From positions 13,407-77,406 of the forward strand of contig NZ_JBMVQZ010000016.1 in assembly GCF_049537155.1 (NCBI RefSeq): a stretch of DNA of 64,000 bases, given 5' to 3'. Origin of the DNA: Limisphaera sp049537155. GTDB taxonomy: Bacteria; Verrucomicrobiota; Verrucomicrobiia; Limisphaerales; Limisphaeraceae. Below the pieces are notes generated by a model, which saw only the letters and a list, made by a program, of their open reading frames with translations, did no database searches and was not told the DNA's origin. Position 1 is the stretch's first letter, and the number at the start of each line of letters is the position of its first letter. This document shows, one piece after another, positions 1 through 8,710 of the stretch. The position numbers and the translations under genes were made by a program.

Positions 1-129
1 CATCAGGACAGCGACACGGTCGTGGTGTTTCGCGTGGATGCCCGGACGGGGCGACTTTTGTACAGGGGACATTCCATCCGGGTATCCAGCCCGGTTTGTG
101 CGGTATTTGCAAGGGGCAACGACCGCTGA
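1..129 (+). CDS. C-terminal end of a lactonase-family (6-phosphogluconolactonase-like) beta-propeller protein, partial
   Basis: An open frame runs in from the left edge and stops at a TGA at 127-129, giving 42 residues. It contains the stretch SDTVVVFRVDARTGRLLY followed by SSPVCAVF. This resembles the last blade of the cytoplasmic lactonase family (Pgl / 3-carboxymuconate cyclase-like), whose members typically end with a 'D..AVFR.D..TGRL.....V..PSPVC..F' pattern. Such enzymes hydrolyse 6-phosphogluconolactone or related lactones. The rest of the gene lies outside the window, so substrate and length cannot be judged. It is on the same strand as treT, 182 nt upstream of it. The call rests on one short motif and could be another seven-bladed propeller. 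Confidence 0.7.
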   Translation, partial: HQDSDTVVVFRVDARTGRLLYRGHSIRVSSPVCAVFARGNDR

Positions 130-311
130 ACCATGAGGGACCGCTGGTGCGCAAGTCCCTGCGGCCGGCCTGCAGGGACGCCGAAGAGCGGCGAGAGGAG
201 CGGCAGACGAACGGTTTCTCCCATGCGCCGGGCAAAACGGACGGCCGGGGCTGCCGGACGGGGTGGCTCGTGGGAGGGAGTAAAGAACGGGATCTGGAAC
301 GGAGGAAGGCG

Positions 312-1781
312 ATGAAACTGGTCGAGGTCAAGAAAACGCTGTCGCTGGATGACTACGCCTCATTTGCGCATTTGGCGCGCGCTGTGGAGGATTTGCGGGC
401 GGAGGCGCGGACGCTCGTACCGCGGCTGCAGAGCCGGCGCGTGTTGATGGTGAACTCCACCGCGCAGGGCGGGGGTGTGGCGGAAATGTTGCCCACGCAG
501 GTGCAACTGTTGCGCGAACTGGGCCTGGAGGTGAACTGGGCGGTGATCGAATCGGACCGTCCGGAGTTCTTCAAACTCACCAAGCACATTCACAATCTGA
601 TTCACGGAGAGGGGACGCCGCGTCTGGATGCCGAAGCACGGGCGTTGTATGACGCGGTGAGTCGGGAGAATGCAGACCGGCTTCGCGAGCTGCTGCGACC
701 GAACGACATCCTGGTGGTTCACGATCCCCAGCCGCTGGGGGCCGGTTGCCTGTTGCGACGCGAGTTGCCAATCAAGGCGATATGGCGCTGCCACATTGGG
801 CTGGACGAGCACAACGAAGCGACCCGGGCGGCGTGGCAATTCCTGCGGCCCCATGCGGAGGTGTACGATCACGTGGTGTTTTCGGCGCCGGAGTACATCC
901 CGGATTTTCTGGCGGGTCGAGCCACGGTGATCCATCCGGCCATCGATCCGCTGAGCCACAAGAACCGCGTCCTGCACCCGCACAAATTGGTGGGGATTCT
1001 TTGCAATGCCGGGCTGGCAGGGACGCATGCGCCGGTGTTGACGGCACCATTCCCCACACCGGCGCGAAGGCTTCAGGCAGACGGCCGGTTCGGACCGGCG
1101 ACCGAACCGGACGAGATCGGGTTGCTTTACCGGCCCATTGTGACGCAGGTGTCCCGTTGGGATAGCCTGAAAGGTTTTGCTCCCTTGATGGAGGGCTTTT
1201 TGCGCTTCAAACAATGCCGCCCTTCCGCGGCGAACCAACGCCAGATGCGGCACACTCGAAGGCGTGAGATCGTGCGACTGGTGCTGGCGGGTCCGGATCC
1301 GGACTCCATCCAGGACGATCCGGAGGGGGTTGAGGTGCTGGAGGAATTGTGTGCCCGATATCGCGAACTGCCGCCGGAGTGCCACCGGGACATTGTGATC
1401 CTGAGCCTGCCGATGGATTCGCGGAAGCTCAATGCCCTCATCGTGAATGCACTCCAGCGCTCCTCGGTGGTCGTGGTGCAGAATTCCCTCCGGGAGGGAT
1501 TTGGTCTCACCGTCACGGAAGCCATGTGGAAAGGGGTGCCGGTGCTGGCAAGCTCGGCGTGCGGACTGCGCCAGCAGGTGCGGGATGGTGTGGACGGTCG
1601 GATGGTGAGCGAACCGACCAATCCCGACGAAATCGCTGCCGTGCTGGATGACATGATGCAGCAGCCCCCGGCATTGGAACGCTGGGGCCGCAATGCCCAA
1701 CTGCGCGTGTACAACGAGTTTCTGGTCTTTGCCCAGTTGAGCCGCTGGCTGAGGCTCTGGACGAGGGTGACCCGCAAATAA
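312..1781 (+). CDS. treT: Trehalose synthase, nucleotide-sugar dependent glycosyltransferase (GT4, TreT-type)
   Basis: The 489-residue protein fits the TreT family, which makes trehalose from NDP-glucose and glucose in the cytoplasm (often reversibly). Visible GT4 signatures are NSTAQGGGVAEMLPTQV near residue 50, HDPQPLGAG, WRCHIGLDEHN, and the donor-binding EGFGLTVTEAMWKGVPVLAS close to residue 400, which carries the two glutamates of the E-x7-E motif. The frame is open further upstream (to 96), but the ATG at 312 is preferred because a strong ribosome binding site (GGAGG at 301-305) sits six bases before it and family homology begins there. The protein is somewhat longer than common TreT proteins because of a loop around residues 230-330. 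It stands alone on the plus strand, convergent with the microcompartment genes and about 2.7 kb from the 3' end of the trehalose/glycogen operon, so the region encodes another route to the same sugar. Confidence 0.85.
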   Translation: MKLVEVKKTLSLDDYASFAHLARAVEDLRAEARTLVPRLQSRRVLMVNSTAQGGGVAEMLPTQVQLLRELGLEVNWAVIESDRPEFFKLTKHIHNLIHGEGTPRLDAEARALYDAVSRENADRLRELLRPNDILVVHDPQPLGAGCLLRRELPIKAIWRCHIGLDEHNEATRAAWQFLRPHAEVYDHVVFSAPEYIPDFLAGRATVIHPAIDPLSHKNRVLHPHKLVGILCNAGLAGTHAPVLTAPFPTPARRLQADGRFGPATEPDEIGLLYRPIVTQVSRWDSLKGFAPLMEGFLRFKQCRPSAANQRQMRHTRRREIVRLVLAGPDPDSIQDDPEGVEVLEELCARYRELPPECHRDIVILSLPMDSRKLNALIVNALQRSSVVVVQNSLREGFGLTVTEAMWKGVPVLASSACGLRQQVRDGVDGRMVSEPTNPDEIAAVLDDMMQQPPALERWGRNAQLRVYNEFLVFAQLSRWLRLWTRVTRK

Positions 1782-2086
1782 CCCGGCTTTCACGCCGGTC
1801 GCCGTGCGTGAAACCTCCGCCGGGGTTTCCCGCGGGGCCCCCGTCTCCTCTCCGCCCGCCGGCCGCGGAGGCAGGTTCCTCCAAGCGGGCCAATGCCCGA
1901 ACGCCGATTCGTGAGGGGCTCTGAGGAACCGCGGCAGATTCGAGTAAGGCCGGGCGGGCGAGGGCGTTTCCAAGGACTCCTGGGGGTGGGTCGCCCAGCG
2001 CTGCGGCCTCGGGGTCGGTCCCGGCAATGAGGGTCAGGGTGACGCTGCCTGCGCGCGAAGGGGCGCCCATACCGGTGGATCCGTGA
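1782..2086. other. Convergent intergenic region between treT and the PduT-like gene
   Basis: No gene is supported here. Two short GC-rich inverted repeats follow the treT stop: CCGGC-loop-GCCGG at about 1784-1798 and GAAACC-loop-GGTTTC at 1810-1829. Neither has a T tract, so they are at best weak terminator candidates for treT. Confidence 0.4.
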
Positions 2087-2640
2087 CTACGCGATTTCAC
2101 TGTAGACGTCCGGATGAGGCCGTGAGATAACGACCGCGTTGACCAACACGCCTGCCTCGCTCAGAACGGTTCGTCCCGCCTCAATGGCTGTTCGAACCGA
2201 CGCCACGTCCCCGGTCATGGTACAAAACGCTTTGCCGCCGAGGGCCATGGCCATACAGATCTCCAGCAATCGGACGGCAGCCGCCTTGGCCGCCGCGTCG
2301 GCGGCCCGGACGAGGGCAGCCACGTTGAACGATTCCAGGATTCCCAAGGCGCCGGTCGGTTCGACCGGTTGCATCCGGCCCAGGGCGAGGAAGACGTCCG
2401 GATGGGGGTTGGGCAGTGTGACGATGTCGATCAGGCAACCGTCGGCCGCTTCGGCGCCCGCCGCCACGGCCGCCTCCACGGCTGCCGTGTCCCCGCCCAC
2501 GAGGATCATGTACTTGTCCGAACAGATGGACCGTGAGAGGAGGAGCCGTGCGTTGCCTCCTTTGAGAACGGTGTCGGCAACGGCAAAGCCATTGCCGCCA
2601 CGCTGGAAAGTTCGATCCGGCCGATGGATGTCTCCGCCAT
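2087..2640 (-). pseudogene. pduT: PduT-like trimeric microcompartment shell protein (tandem BMC domains), frameshifted
   Basis: Two minus-strand frames together give a complete PduT-type shell protein of about 184 residues, the usual family length. The first begins with ATG at 2640 (MAETSIGRIELSSVAA). The second resumes GFAVADTVLKGGNARLLLSR and runs through two BMC domains to RPHPDVYSEIA. The switch falls at about 2588-2600, and the total of 554 nt is not a multiple of three. A 2-base insertion gives the best gapless alignment to PduT as I recall it; a 1-base loss would also work. The cysteine in SICSDKY matches the PduT residue that holds an Fe-S cluster at the trimer pore, where electrons could cross the shell. 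PduS, its known partner, lies 210 nt upstream. If the shift is real, translation could only restart at the ATG at 2509, giving a 140-residue protein without most of the first domain. A sequencing or assembly error is equally possible. Confidence 0.75.
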
Positions 2641-2850
2641 GGGTTCAGAATCTCCGGTGCGCAAGAGAGCGCATTGCGTCCGAATCAGGTTCCCGGGACG
2701 CTGGACGGTCGGGGTTCGGGAATTCGATGGTTTCATGCACGAAGATTCCCCTGTCCCGGTGCACGAAAGAGAGCACGGGGTGCCGGTCTCCGATTCCCGG
2801 GACCTGCCGGGACCGTGGCGGAAAAGCTCGGAGGAGAGGGACGATCCCGA

Positions 2851-4164
2851 TCATGGCTCCGGTAGGATTTCTTGATCGGTAACGGTGCGGACCGTGGCAT
2901 GCACCGGCGCGTGCAACTGGGCTCCCAGCGTTCCCTCGGGCGGCAGGCCGATGACCTGGCCGGCGTGCGCGCGTTGGCCGGTGCGAACCCGGGGTATGCA
3001 CGGCGCGCCGGCGCTTTGCCGGAGGGGCAGCGTGAGCCGGGCGGGAGAGAGAGTAACGTCGCGCAGCGGTGCCGGCCGATCGAACTCCGTGACATGGAGC
3101 CTGCGGATTAGAGACCGGATCGGGACTCGTCGACGTTCGCGCATGGGATGAGGTCTGACCCGGGTGGATCCGGTCCATGGAATGCCGGCGCGGCGTAGAT
3201 AGGCCCTGGCCTCGTCACAAGCTTCCTTGGGGTAGAGTTCTTCCGGACAGGCGTACAAGGTGCACAATCCGCAGGCGCAGCAGAGCGCGGCCCACCGGCT
3301 TAACAGCTCCGCCCCGCTGGCAGTGAAAGCGAGCGTGCGCATGACCTGGTGGGGTTCCACCGCATAACCGAGGAGGTAGCGCGGGCAGTACTCGGCGCAA
3401 TAGCGGCACTGGTCACAGGCCGACCTGCCGATGCGTGCACGCAGGTTGTCGGGCATGAGCTTGCGGCGGATGACGGGATGAGACCGTGGCAGGATCACGA
3501 CGCCGGTAGCGGTTTTGGTGACGGGAGTGTCGAGATCGTCGGTGACCTGCCCCATCATCAGCCCGCCGATAACCAGGACGGGTTCGTCGGTGAGCAAGCC
3601 TTCCGCGGCCGCGATGCAATCACGGTAGGGGGTTCCGATCGGCACCCGCAAGGTCACCGGATTCCTCACCGCGCTGGCGATTGTCAGGGTTTTGTGCGTG
3701 ACGGGCCGGCCGTCTGCTGCGGCGGCCACATTGACAAAGGCCTCGACGTTGCTGACCAGGACCCCCACGTTCAGGGGAATCCCACGCGACGGGATGAGCC
3801 GCCCGGTTACGGTGTAAACGAGGTCGTATTCATCACCGGCGGGATAGTAATCGCCCAACAGGTGCATGCGGATCGCGGTACCCCGGCAGGCTGCCTGCAC
3901 GGCCTCGACGGCCCGGACCCGCTCTGCCTTGAAGGCAATGACGACCTCCGACGCGCCCACGGCTTCCATGGCTCGCTGCACGCCGCGTACCAGGGCTGCG
4001 GCGTGGTTTTTCATGATGGCAGCGTCCTTGTGAAGGAGCGGCTCGCACTCGGCCCCGTTGGCGATGACGATCTCCGCACGGCCGGAGAGTTTGCCGTGGG
4101 TGGGGAAACCGGCACCGCCGGCACCCATGACGCCCGCCCGGTGGACCTGTTCCGCCAGGTTCAT
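2851..4164 (-). CDS. pduS: PduS-like flavin/Fe-S electron-transfer protein (RnfC-like, cobalamin reductase type)
   Basis: This 437-residue protein resembles PduS, a microcompartment-associated flavoprotein that passes electrons from NADH, classically to reduce cobalamin. It starts with the glycine-rich segment RAGVMGAGGAGFPTHGKL, which in RnfC/NuoF-like proteins helps bind FMN/NADH, followed by GAECEPLLHKD. Two 4Fe-4S motifs follow: C250-x2-C253-x2-C256-x3-C260 and C295-x2-C298-x2-C301-x4-C306-P. The C-terminal part (about 350-437) looks like the RnfC/SLBB-type barrel. The ATG at 4164 is chosen because family homology begins there. A TTG at 4215 in the same frame has a better ribosome binding site (GAGGA) and would add 17 residues. 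The PduT-like gene lies downstream. No diol dehydratase, cobalamin gene or other shell gene is in the window. Confidence 0.82.
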   Translation of the reverse strand: MNLAEQVHRAGVMGAGGAGFPTHGKLSGRAEIVIANGAECEPLLHKDAAIMKNHAAALVRGVQRAMEAVGASEVVIAFKAERVRAVEAVQAACRGTAIRMHLLGDYYPAGDEYDLVYTVTGRLIPSRGIPLNVGVLVSNVEAFVNVAAAADGRPVTHKTLTIASAVRNPVTLRVPIGTPYRDCIAAAEGLLTDEPVLVIGGLMMGQVTDDLDTPVTKTATGVVILPRSHPVIRRKLMPDNLRARIGRSACDQCRYCAEYCPRYLLGYAVEPHQVMRTLAFTASGAELLSRWAALCCACGLCTLYACPEELYPKEACDEARAYLRRAGIPWTGSTRVRPHPMRERRRVPIRSLIRRLHVTEFDRPAPLRDVTLSPARLTLPLRQSAGAPCIPRVRTGQRAHAGQVIGLPPEGTLGAQLHAPVHATVRTVTDQEILPEP

Positions 4165-4468
4165 TTTCCCACGCCGGAGCAGTGTGCGCCCACGGCTCGA
4201 ATCTGCCAATCTCAAAGGAATTCCTCACGGCCATCCTGTGCGCCGGAAGGCACGGAGGCAGCTCTGGGGTGCGCGGTCGTGCAAAGAGCGGGTGCGGCTC
4301 GGCCCGTGCCACCCCGGGGCCGGTGGCGATGGACAGGACGTACCCGGAGGATCGCAGGCGATCGAACGTGTCGGTGTTCAGATTCCCCGGCAGCGGTTCG
4401 AGGCCCGGACCTGTCGGAGCGAACCGCCCCAGCAACCGGAGCCGCGGCGGGTTCCGGGTCTGAACCGC
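4165..4468. other. Intergenic region between treZ and pduS
   Basis: This is 304 nt (253 nt if the TTG start of pduS is used), lying downstream of treZ and upstream of pduS on the same strand. I see no convincing gene, RNA fold or T-tract terminator. It should hold the pduS promoter, but no clear -35/-10 pair stands out. Confidence 0.4.
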
Positions 4469-6199
4469 TCAGGCCTTGAGAATCGCGACGCTATCCGGCG
4501 GCAGCCATACACCGCCGTCCCGCAAGGCCACGGCAGGGTCGGACGCCAGGACAAGGGTGCGAGCCCGCATGGGGAGCGGGACCACCCGGGCAGAAGCGCC
4601 GAGGTTCACGGCGATGCCGAAGGGCGGCCGCGTAAACGAGAGCCATTGTTCCGTCTCGTCGAACACCACCTGTACCGAGTCCAGAGGGCCCGCATGCAGG
4701 GCGCGCTCGGATCGGCGCAGCCGGATCAACTGCCGATGCCAAGCCAACAAGTCCGCATGCCCTTCCCGGTGGATCTCGGACCAATCCAATTTCGACCAGG
4801 CGAAGGTGTCGGGGTCCTGTGGATCGGGAATCTCCTCGGGTTTCCAACCAAACGCGGCGAACTCCCGGCGGCGGCCCTCCCGGACGGCCCGGGCCAGCTC
4901 GGGTTTACGGTGATCCGTGAAGTAGAGAAAAGGGCTGGAGGCGGCCCATTCCTCACCCTGGAACAGCAGGGGCACGAAAGGCGAGGTCAGCACCAGGGCA
5001 GCGGCGATTTTGAGGCGCCGTTGATTGAGCAGCTGGGAGAGCCGCTCGCCGCGGGCCCGATTCCCCACCTGATCATGGTTCTGCGCGTAGCCCAGGAACC
5101 GGGATCCGTCGAGGCCCTCGGGTTTACGGCCGTGGGATCGCTTTCGATAGTGGGAATAGCAACCGTCGTACACGTAGGCCTGGCGCAGGGCCTTGGCGAG
5201 GTGCGCCAAGGTGCCGAAGTCGGCATAGTATCCCTTGCGTTCACCGGTGAGCAGGGCGTGGAGGGCATGGTGGAAATCATCGCTCCACTGCGCGTCGTGG
5301 GCGAAACCTCCGCGTTCCCGCGGCCAAAGCAGGCGGGGATCGTTCAGGTCGCTCTCCGGGATGAGGAGGAGCGGCCGGCCACGGGTGCGCGAGAGCTCGC
5401 GGACCTCGTCGGCGAGCTGTTCGAGAAACGGACGTGCACTTTGATCGAAAATGGCGTGGACGGCGTCGAGGCGGAGCCCGTCGAAATGGTAGTCGCGCAG
5501 CCACATGAGGGCATTGTCACAGAAAAACCGCCGGACCTCGTCGCTGTAGGGGCCGTCGAAATTGACGGCGGGGCCCCAGGGCGTGTGATATCGGTCATTG
5601 AAATAGGGGGAAAAACGTCCCAGATAGTTGCCGGAGGGTCCCAGGTGGTTGTACACCACGTCCAAAAGGACGGCCAGGCCACGGGCATGGCACGCGTTGA
5701 CGAAGCGCTTGAGTCCGTCTGGCCCTCCGTAGCTATGGTGAGGGGCAAAAAGGTCCACGCCGTCGTATCCCCAACCCCGTTCGCCGGAGAACTCGTTCAC
5801 GGGCATCAATTCCACGTGGGTCACGCCCAGTTCGACGAGGTGGTCGAGGCGGCCGATGGCGGAGTCGAACGTTCCCTCGGGAGTGAATGTGCCCACGTGC
5901 AACTCGTAGACGAGGCCCGAGGCCAGCGGCGGCGGTCGGAAATCATGATCCGACCAGGCGAAGGCGCCGTGGTCCACGACACGGGAGAGGCCATGCACCC
6001 CGTGGGGCTGCCAGGGCGAGCGCGGATCCGGAAACGGTCCCTCGCCGTCGAGGAGGAACCCGTAATCGGTGCCCGGAGCAACGTCAACCATGGTCTCCCA
6101 CCAACCGTCGGGGCCTGGGGTCATGGGCAGGCGTCGGTCCGCCAGCACCAACTCCACGCGCTTCGGGAGAATTGCCCAGACACGGAACGTTTGTTTCAT
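4469..6199 (-). CDS. treZ: Malto-oligosyltrehalose trehalohydrolase
   Basis: TreZ (GH13) releases free trehalose from the malto-oligosyltrehalose made by TreY, completing glucan-to-trehalose conversion in the cytoplasm. The 576-residue protein has an N-terminal beta-sandwich (about 1-95) and then the catalytic barrel. Conserved regions are LLDVVYNHLGPSGNYLG, the nucleophile D245 in DGLRLDAVHAIFD, the acid/base E282 in LIPESDLNDP, and D376 in YAQNHDQVGNRARGERLS. All three catalytic carboxylates are present and the length is normal. The ATG at 6199 overlaps the treY stop as ATGA, and homology starts there; the longer frame to 6247 is an extension over the treY end. It is the last gene of the six-gene operon starting at glgE. 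Confidence 0.93.
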   Translation of the reverse strand: MKQTFRVWAILPKRVELVLADRRLPMTPGPDGWWETMVDVAPGTDYGFLLDGEGPFPDPRSPWQPHGVHGLSRVVDHGAFAWSDHDFRPPPLASGLVYELHVGTFTPEGTFDSAIGRLDHLVELGVTHVELMPVNEFSGERGWGYDGVDLFAPHHSYGGPDGLKRFVNACHARGLAVLLDVVYNHLGPSGNYLGRFSPYFNDRYHTPWGPAVNFDGPYSDEVRRFFCDNALMWLRDYHFDGLRLDAVHAIFDQSARPFLEQLADEVRELSRTRGRPLLLIPESDLNDPRLLWPRERGGFAHDAQWSDDFHHALHALLTGERKGYYADFGTLAHLAKALRQAYVYDGCYSHYRKRSHGRKPEGLDGSRFLGYAQNHDQVGNRARGERLSQLLNQRRLKIAAALVLTSPFVPLLFQGEEWAASSPFLYFTDHRKPELARAVREGRRREFAAFGWKPEEIPDPQDPDTFAWSKLDWSEIHREGHADLLAWHRQLIRLRRSERALHAGPLDSVQVVFDETEQWLSFTRPPFGIAVNLGASARVVPLPMRARTLVLASDPAVALRDGGVWLPPDSVAILKA

Positions 6200-8706
6200 G
6201 CGGAATCCTTGCGCAACCAAAGGGCCACGGGGAAAGGACCGAGCCATTCCTGAACGGGCCGTGTGCCGCCGGCGAGGGTTGTGCCGGTGAAAAAGTTGGT
6301 CCAGCGGCCCTCGGGCAGGCTGACGGTGGTATCACCCCAATCGCCTCCCCGGCGCAGGACCAGGCGGGGCACGACAGCGGCGATTCGCTGGCCGCGCAGG
6401 AGAGCCAGGACATGCGCGGCTTTGCTGCCCCGGACCTCGGCGAGGTCGCAGGCGGCGTCGCCGCGGAACGCATCGGGATGTTCCTTGCGCAGTTGCAAGG
6501 TTCGCTGGATAACCCACAGTTTGGGCCATCCCTCTTTCCGGCGGCGCCAGATTTCTTCGACGGTCACGGATGTCATCTCCTGCAGCATGCGCTCGCGGAG
6601 GTCAAAGTCGACCGGCCTGCGGTTGTCCGGGTCGACCAGGCTGAGTTCCCACAGCTCGTCCCCCTGGTAGAAATCCGGCACGCCGGGGGCGGTCAGTTTC
6701 AAAAGGGTCTGGCCCAGGGCATGGATGTGCCAGGCCTCGAGGATGGGCTGCAAGAACGCTTCGAAAGCGGCGAGGAATTCCGTGTCAGCCAGCGTGGCAC
6801 ACACGAAATGTTCCAGTGCCTGCTCGTAGGCGGTGTTCGGTTGCAGCCATGAGGTATGCTGTTTGGCCTCGCGCGCGGCCTTGACCATGACTGTCCGTGC
6901 CCGATCCGCGGAGATGGGCCAGGCCCCGAAGAGTGTCTGGTAATAGAAGTACTCGAGGTTGCGATCCGGCCAGCCGTTGAGGCGGTATTTCTCGTTCATG
7001 GCCGACCACGTACGCACGGCCTGTTCCCACCGGTCGGGGATCTCGGAGAGCAGGCAGATGCGGATGCGGACGTCGCCGGCACGCTTGGTGTCGTGTGTGG
7101 AGGTGGCCAGCATGGAATGCGGCCAGCGTTTTGCGCTTTCGCGGCATTCGTGAAGGAACGTTTCGGGGGAAAGGCCGAAACGGGCGGGATCGCCTCCGAC
7201 CGTGTTGAGGGCAATGAGGCGGTTGAAGCGATAACAGGCGGTATCTTCCGCGCCCTTGGCCATGGCGGGTCCGGTCAGTTGCTGGAAGCGCAGGAGGAAT
7301 TCCTCCTCGACCGGGCCGGAAATGCGCAGCCGCAGCACCTGCTCCAGCAGGTCGAAAACCTCGGCGGGCAACGCCGGGTGCCGGCGGCGGGCGTTCTCGA
7401 AAGCACAGGCCAGCATGGTCTCGTCATGCGGCGCCACCTTTTCCCGGGAGGGCTGAACGTAGGTGCGATACACCGGCAACTGGCAAATCAACTCCGTGAG
7501 GCCGGTTCGAAGGTCTTCCGCAGAGAGATCGCGGAGGCGCCAGTGCCGTTCGGTCAGATCCTGCAGCAGACGCACCAGGCGGTTCATCTCGGTCACCAGC
7601 AGGTCGTCCAGCACGAGACGTTTGCTCTGTTCGAGCACGCGGGCAAACTCGGCCGGTTCGCCGGTAAACCGGGCGTAGAAATCGGTCAACGGCCCTTCGC
7701 CGGAAGGATCCACGAAGAGTCCTGTGACGCGTCGGATGAATTCATAACCGGTGGTACCGTCCACCGGCCAGTCTTCCGGCAGGGTTTCGTCCGGCTGCAG
7801 AATCTTTTCCGCCACGATCCATGCCCCGGGCGCAAGGGCGCGCAGCCGTTGGAAGTAGGCAGTGGGATCGCGCAAACCATCCGGATGATCCACGCGCAAT
7901 CCGTCGATCCATCCCTTTTCGTACCAGCGGCGGATGAGGGTGTGACCCGCCTCGAAAACCTCCGGATCCTCGACACGCACGCCGGCGAGGCTTGCGATGT
8001 CGAAAAACCGGCGGTAATTCAGCTCGCGCAGCCCCCGGCGCCACCAGGCCAGGGAGTAATGCTGGCGTTCGAGCAGGGCATGGAGTGCCTCGGGATCGGC
8101 GGACAATGCGGCCAGAGCCGGGTCATCCAGATCCGCCGTGTCCGGCAGGGTTTCCGGGTCCAGGGGAAAGCGGTGCTGATGATAAGCAACCCTTATTTCA
8201 CCCGATTCTCGCACGAGTTTGACCTCCCCGCGCGCAAGCACACGGCCGTAGAGATCGCCGAGCACGGGCAACAGAACACGTCCCCGGCAGTCCGGGATGG
8301 GCGCCTCCCACTCGACGTCGAAATACCGGGCAAAACGGCTTGCGGGTCCGTGCTTCAACAGATCCCACCACCAAGGGTTGTGGGGGCCACAGATACCCAT
8401 GTGGTTGGGCACGATGTCCACGACCAGTCCCATGCCCCTCCGCCGCAGTTCCGCCACCAGTGCAGCCAGGTCCTCTTCCGTGCCGAGTTCGGGATTGAGC
8501 CGTGTGGGATCGCACACGTCATAGCCGTGGGTGCTGCCGGGGCAGGCGCTCGTGAGGGGCGAAACGTAAAGGTGACTGATGCCCAGGGCATGGAGATAGG
8601 GGACGCGGCGGAGGGCGTCGGGCAGGGTGAATTGGCCATGGAGCTGGAGGCGGTAGGTGGCGCGCGGCACCACCCGTTCCGGAGCCGAAGGGGCTTGTCC
8701 GCTCAT
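6196..8706 (-). CDS. treY: Malto-oligosyltrehalose synthase
   Basis: TreY (GH13) isomerises the reducing-end alpha-1,4 bond of a malto-oligosaccharide into the alpha,alpha-1,1 bond of trehalose. The 836-residue protein begins with the family segment RATYRLQLHGQFTLPDAL and YLHALGISHLYVSPL. It continues with VVDIVPNHMG (region I), the nucleophile D273 in DGLRVDHPDGLRDP, the acid/base E300 in WIVAEKIL, and the TTGYEF segment typical of TreY. STHDTKRAGDVRIR lies in the C-terminal half. Length is within the normal range. The ATG at 8706 lies four bases after the stop of the GH57 gene and is preferred over a GTG at 8736 that would overlap it. It precedes treZ with an ATGA overlap, so the pair is translationally coupled. 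Confidence 0.93.
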   Translation of the reverse strand: MSGQAPSAPERVVPRATYRLQLHGQFTLPDALRRVPYLHALGISHLYVSPLTSACPGSTHGYDVCDPTRLNPELGTEEDLAALVAELRRRGMGLVVDIVPNHMGICGPHNPWWWDLLKHGPASRFARYFDVEWEAPIPDCRGRVLLPVLGDLYGRVLARGEVKLVRESGEIRVAYHQHRFPLDPETLPDTADLDDPALAALSADPEALHALLERQHYSLAWWRRGLRELNYRRFFDIASLAGVRVEDPEVFEAGHTLIRRWYEKGWIDGLRVDHPDGLRDPTAYFQRLRALAPGAWIVAEKILQPDETLPEDWPVDGTTGYEFIRRVTGLFVDPSGEGPLTDFYARFTGEPAEFARVLEQSKRLVLDDLLVTEMNRLVRLLQDLTERHWRLRDLSAEDLRTGLTELICQLPVYRTYVQPSREKVAPHDETMLACAFENARRRHPALPAEVFDLLEQVLRLRISGPVEEEFLLRFQQLTGPAMAKGAEDTACYRFNRLIALNTVGGDPARFGLSPETFLHECRESAKRWPHSMLATSTHDTKRAGDVRIRICLLSEIPDRWEQAVRTWSAMNEKYRLNGWPDRNLEYFYYQTLFGAWPISADRARTVMVKAAREAKQHTSWLQPNTAYEQALEHFVCATLADTEFLAAFEAFLQPILEAWHIHALGQTLLKLTAPGVPDFYQGDELWELSLVDPDNRRPVDFDLRERMLQEMTSVTVEEIWRRRKEGWPKLWVIQRTLQLRKEHPDAFRGDAACDLAEVRGSKAAHVLALLRGQRIAAVVPRLVLRRGGDWGDTTVSLPEGRWTNFFTGTTLAGGTRPVQEWLGPFPVALWLRKDSA

Positions 8707-8710
8707 GTGG

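Noticed and set aside
360..2027. A 555-codon minus-strand frame opposite treT
   Set aside because: Low-complexity Arg/Pro/His-rich translation; treT on the other strand has strong GT4 motifs and a good ribosome binding site.
4058..6253. A 731-codon plus-strand frame opposite treZ and pduS
   Set aside because: It spans two real minus-strand genes and has no similarity to known proteins.
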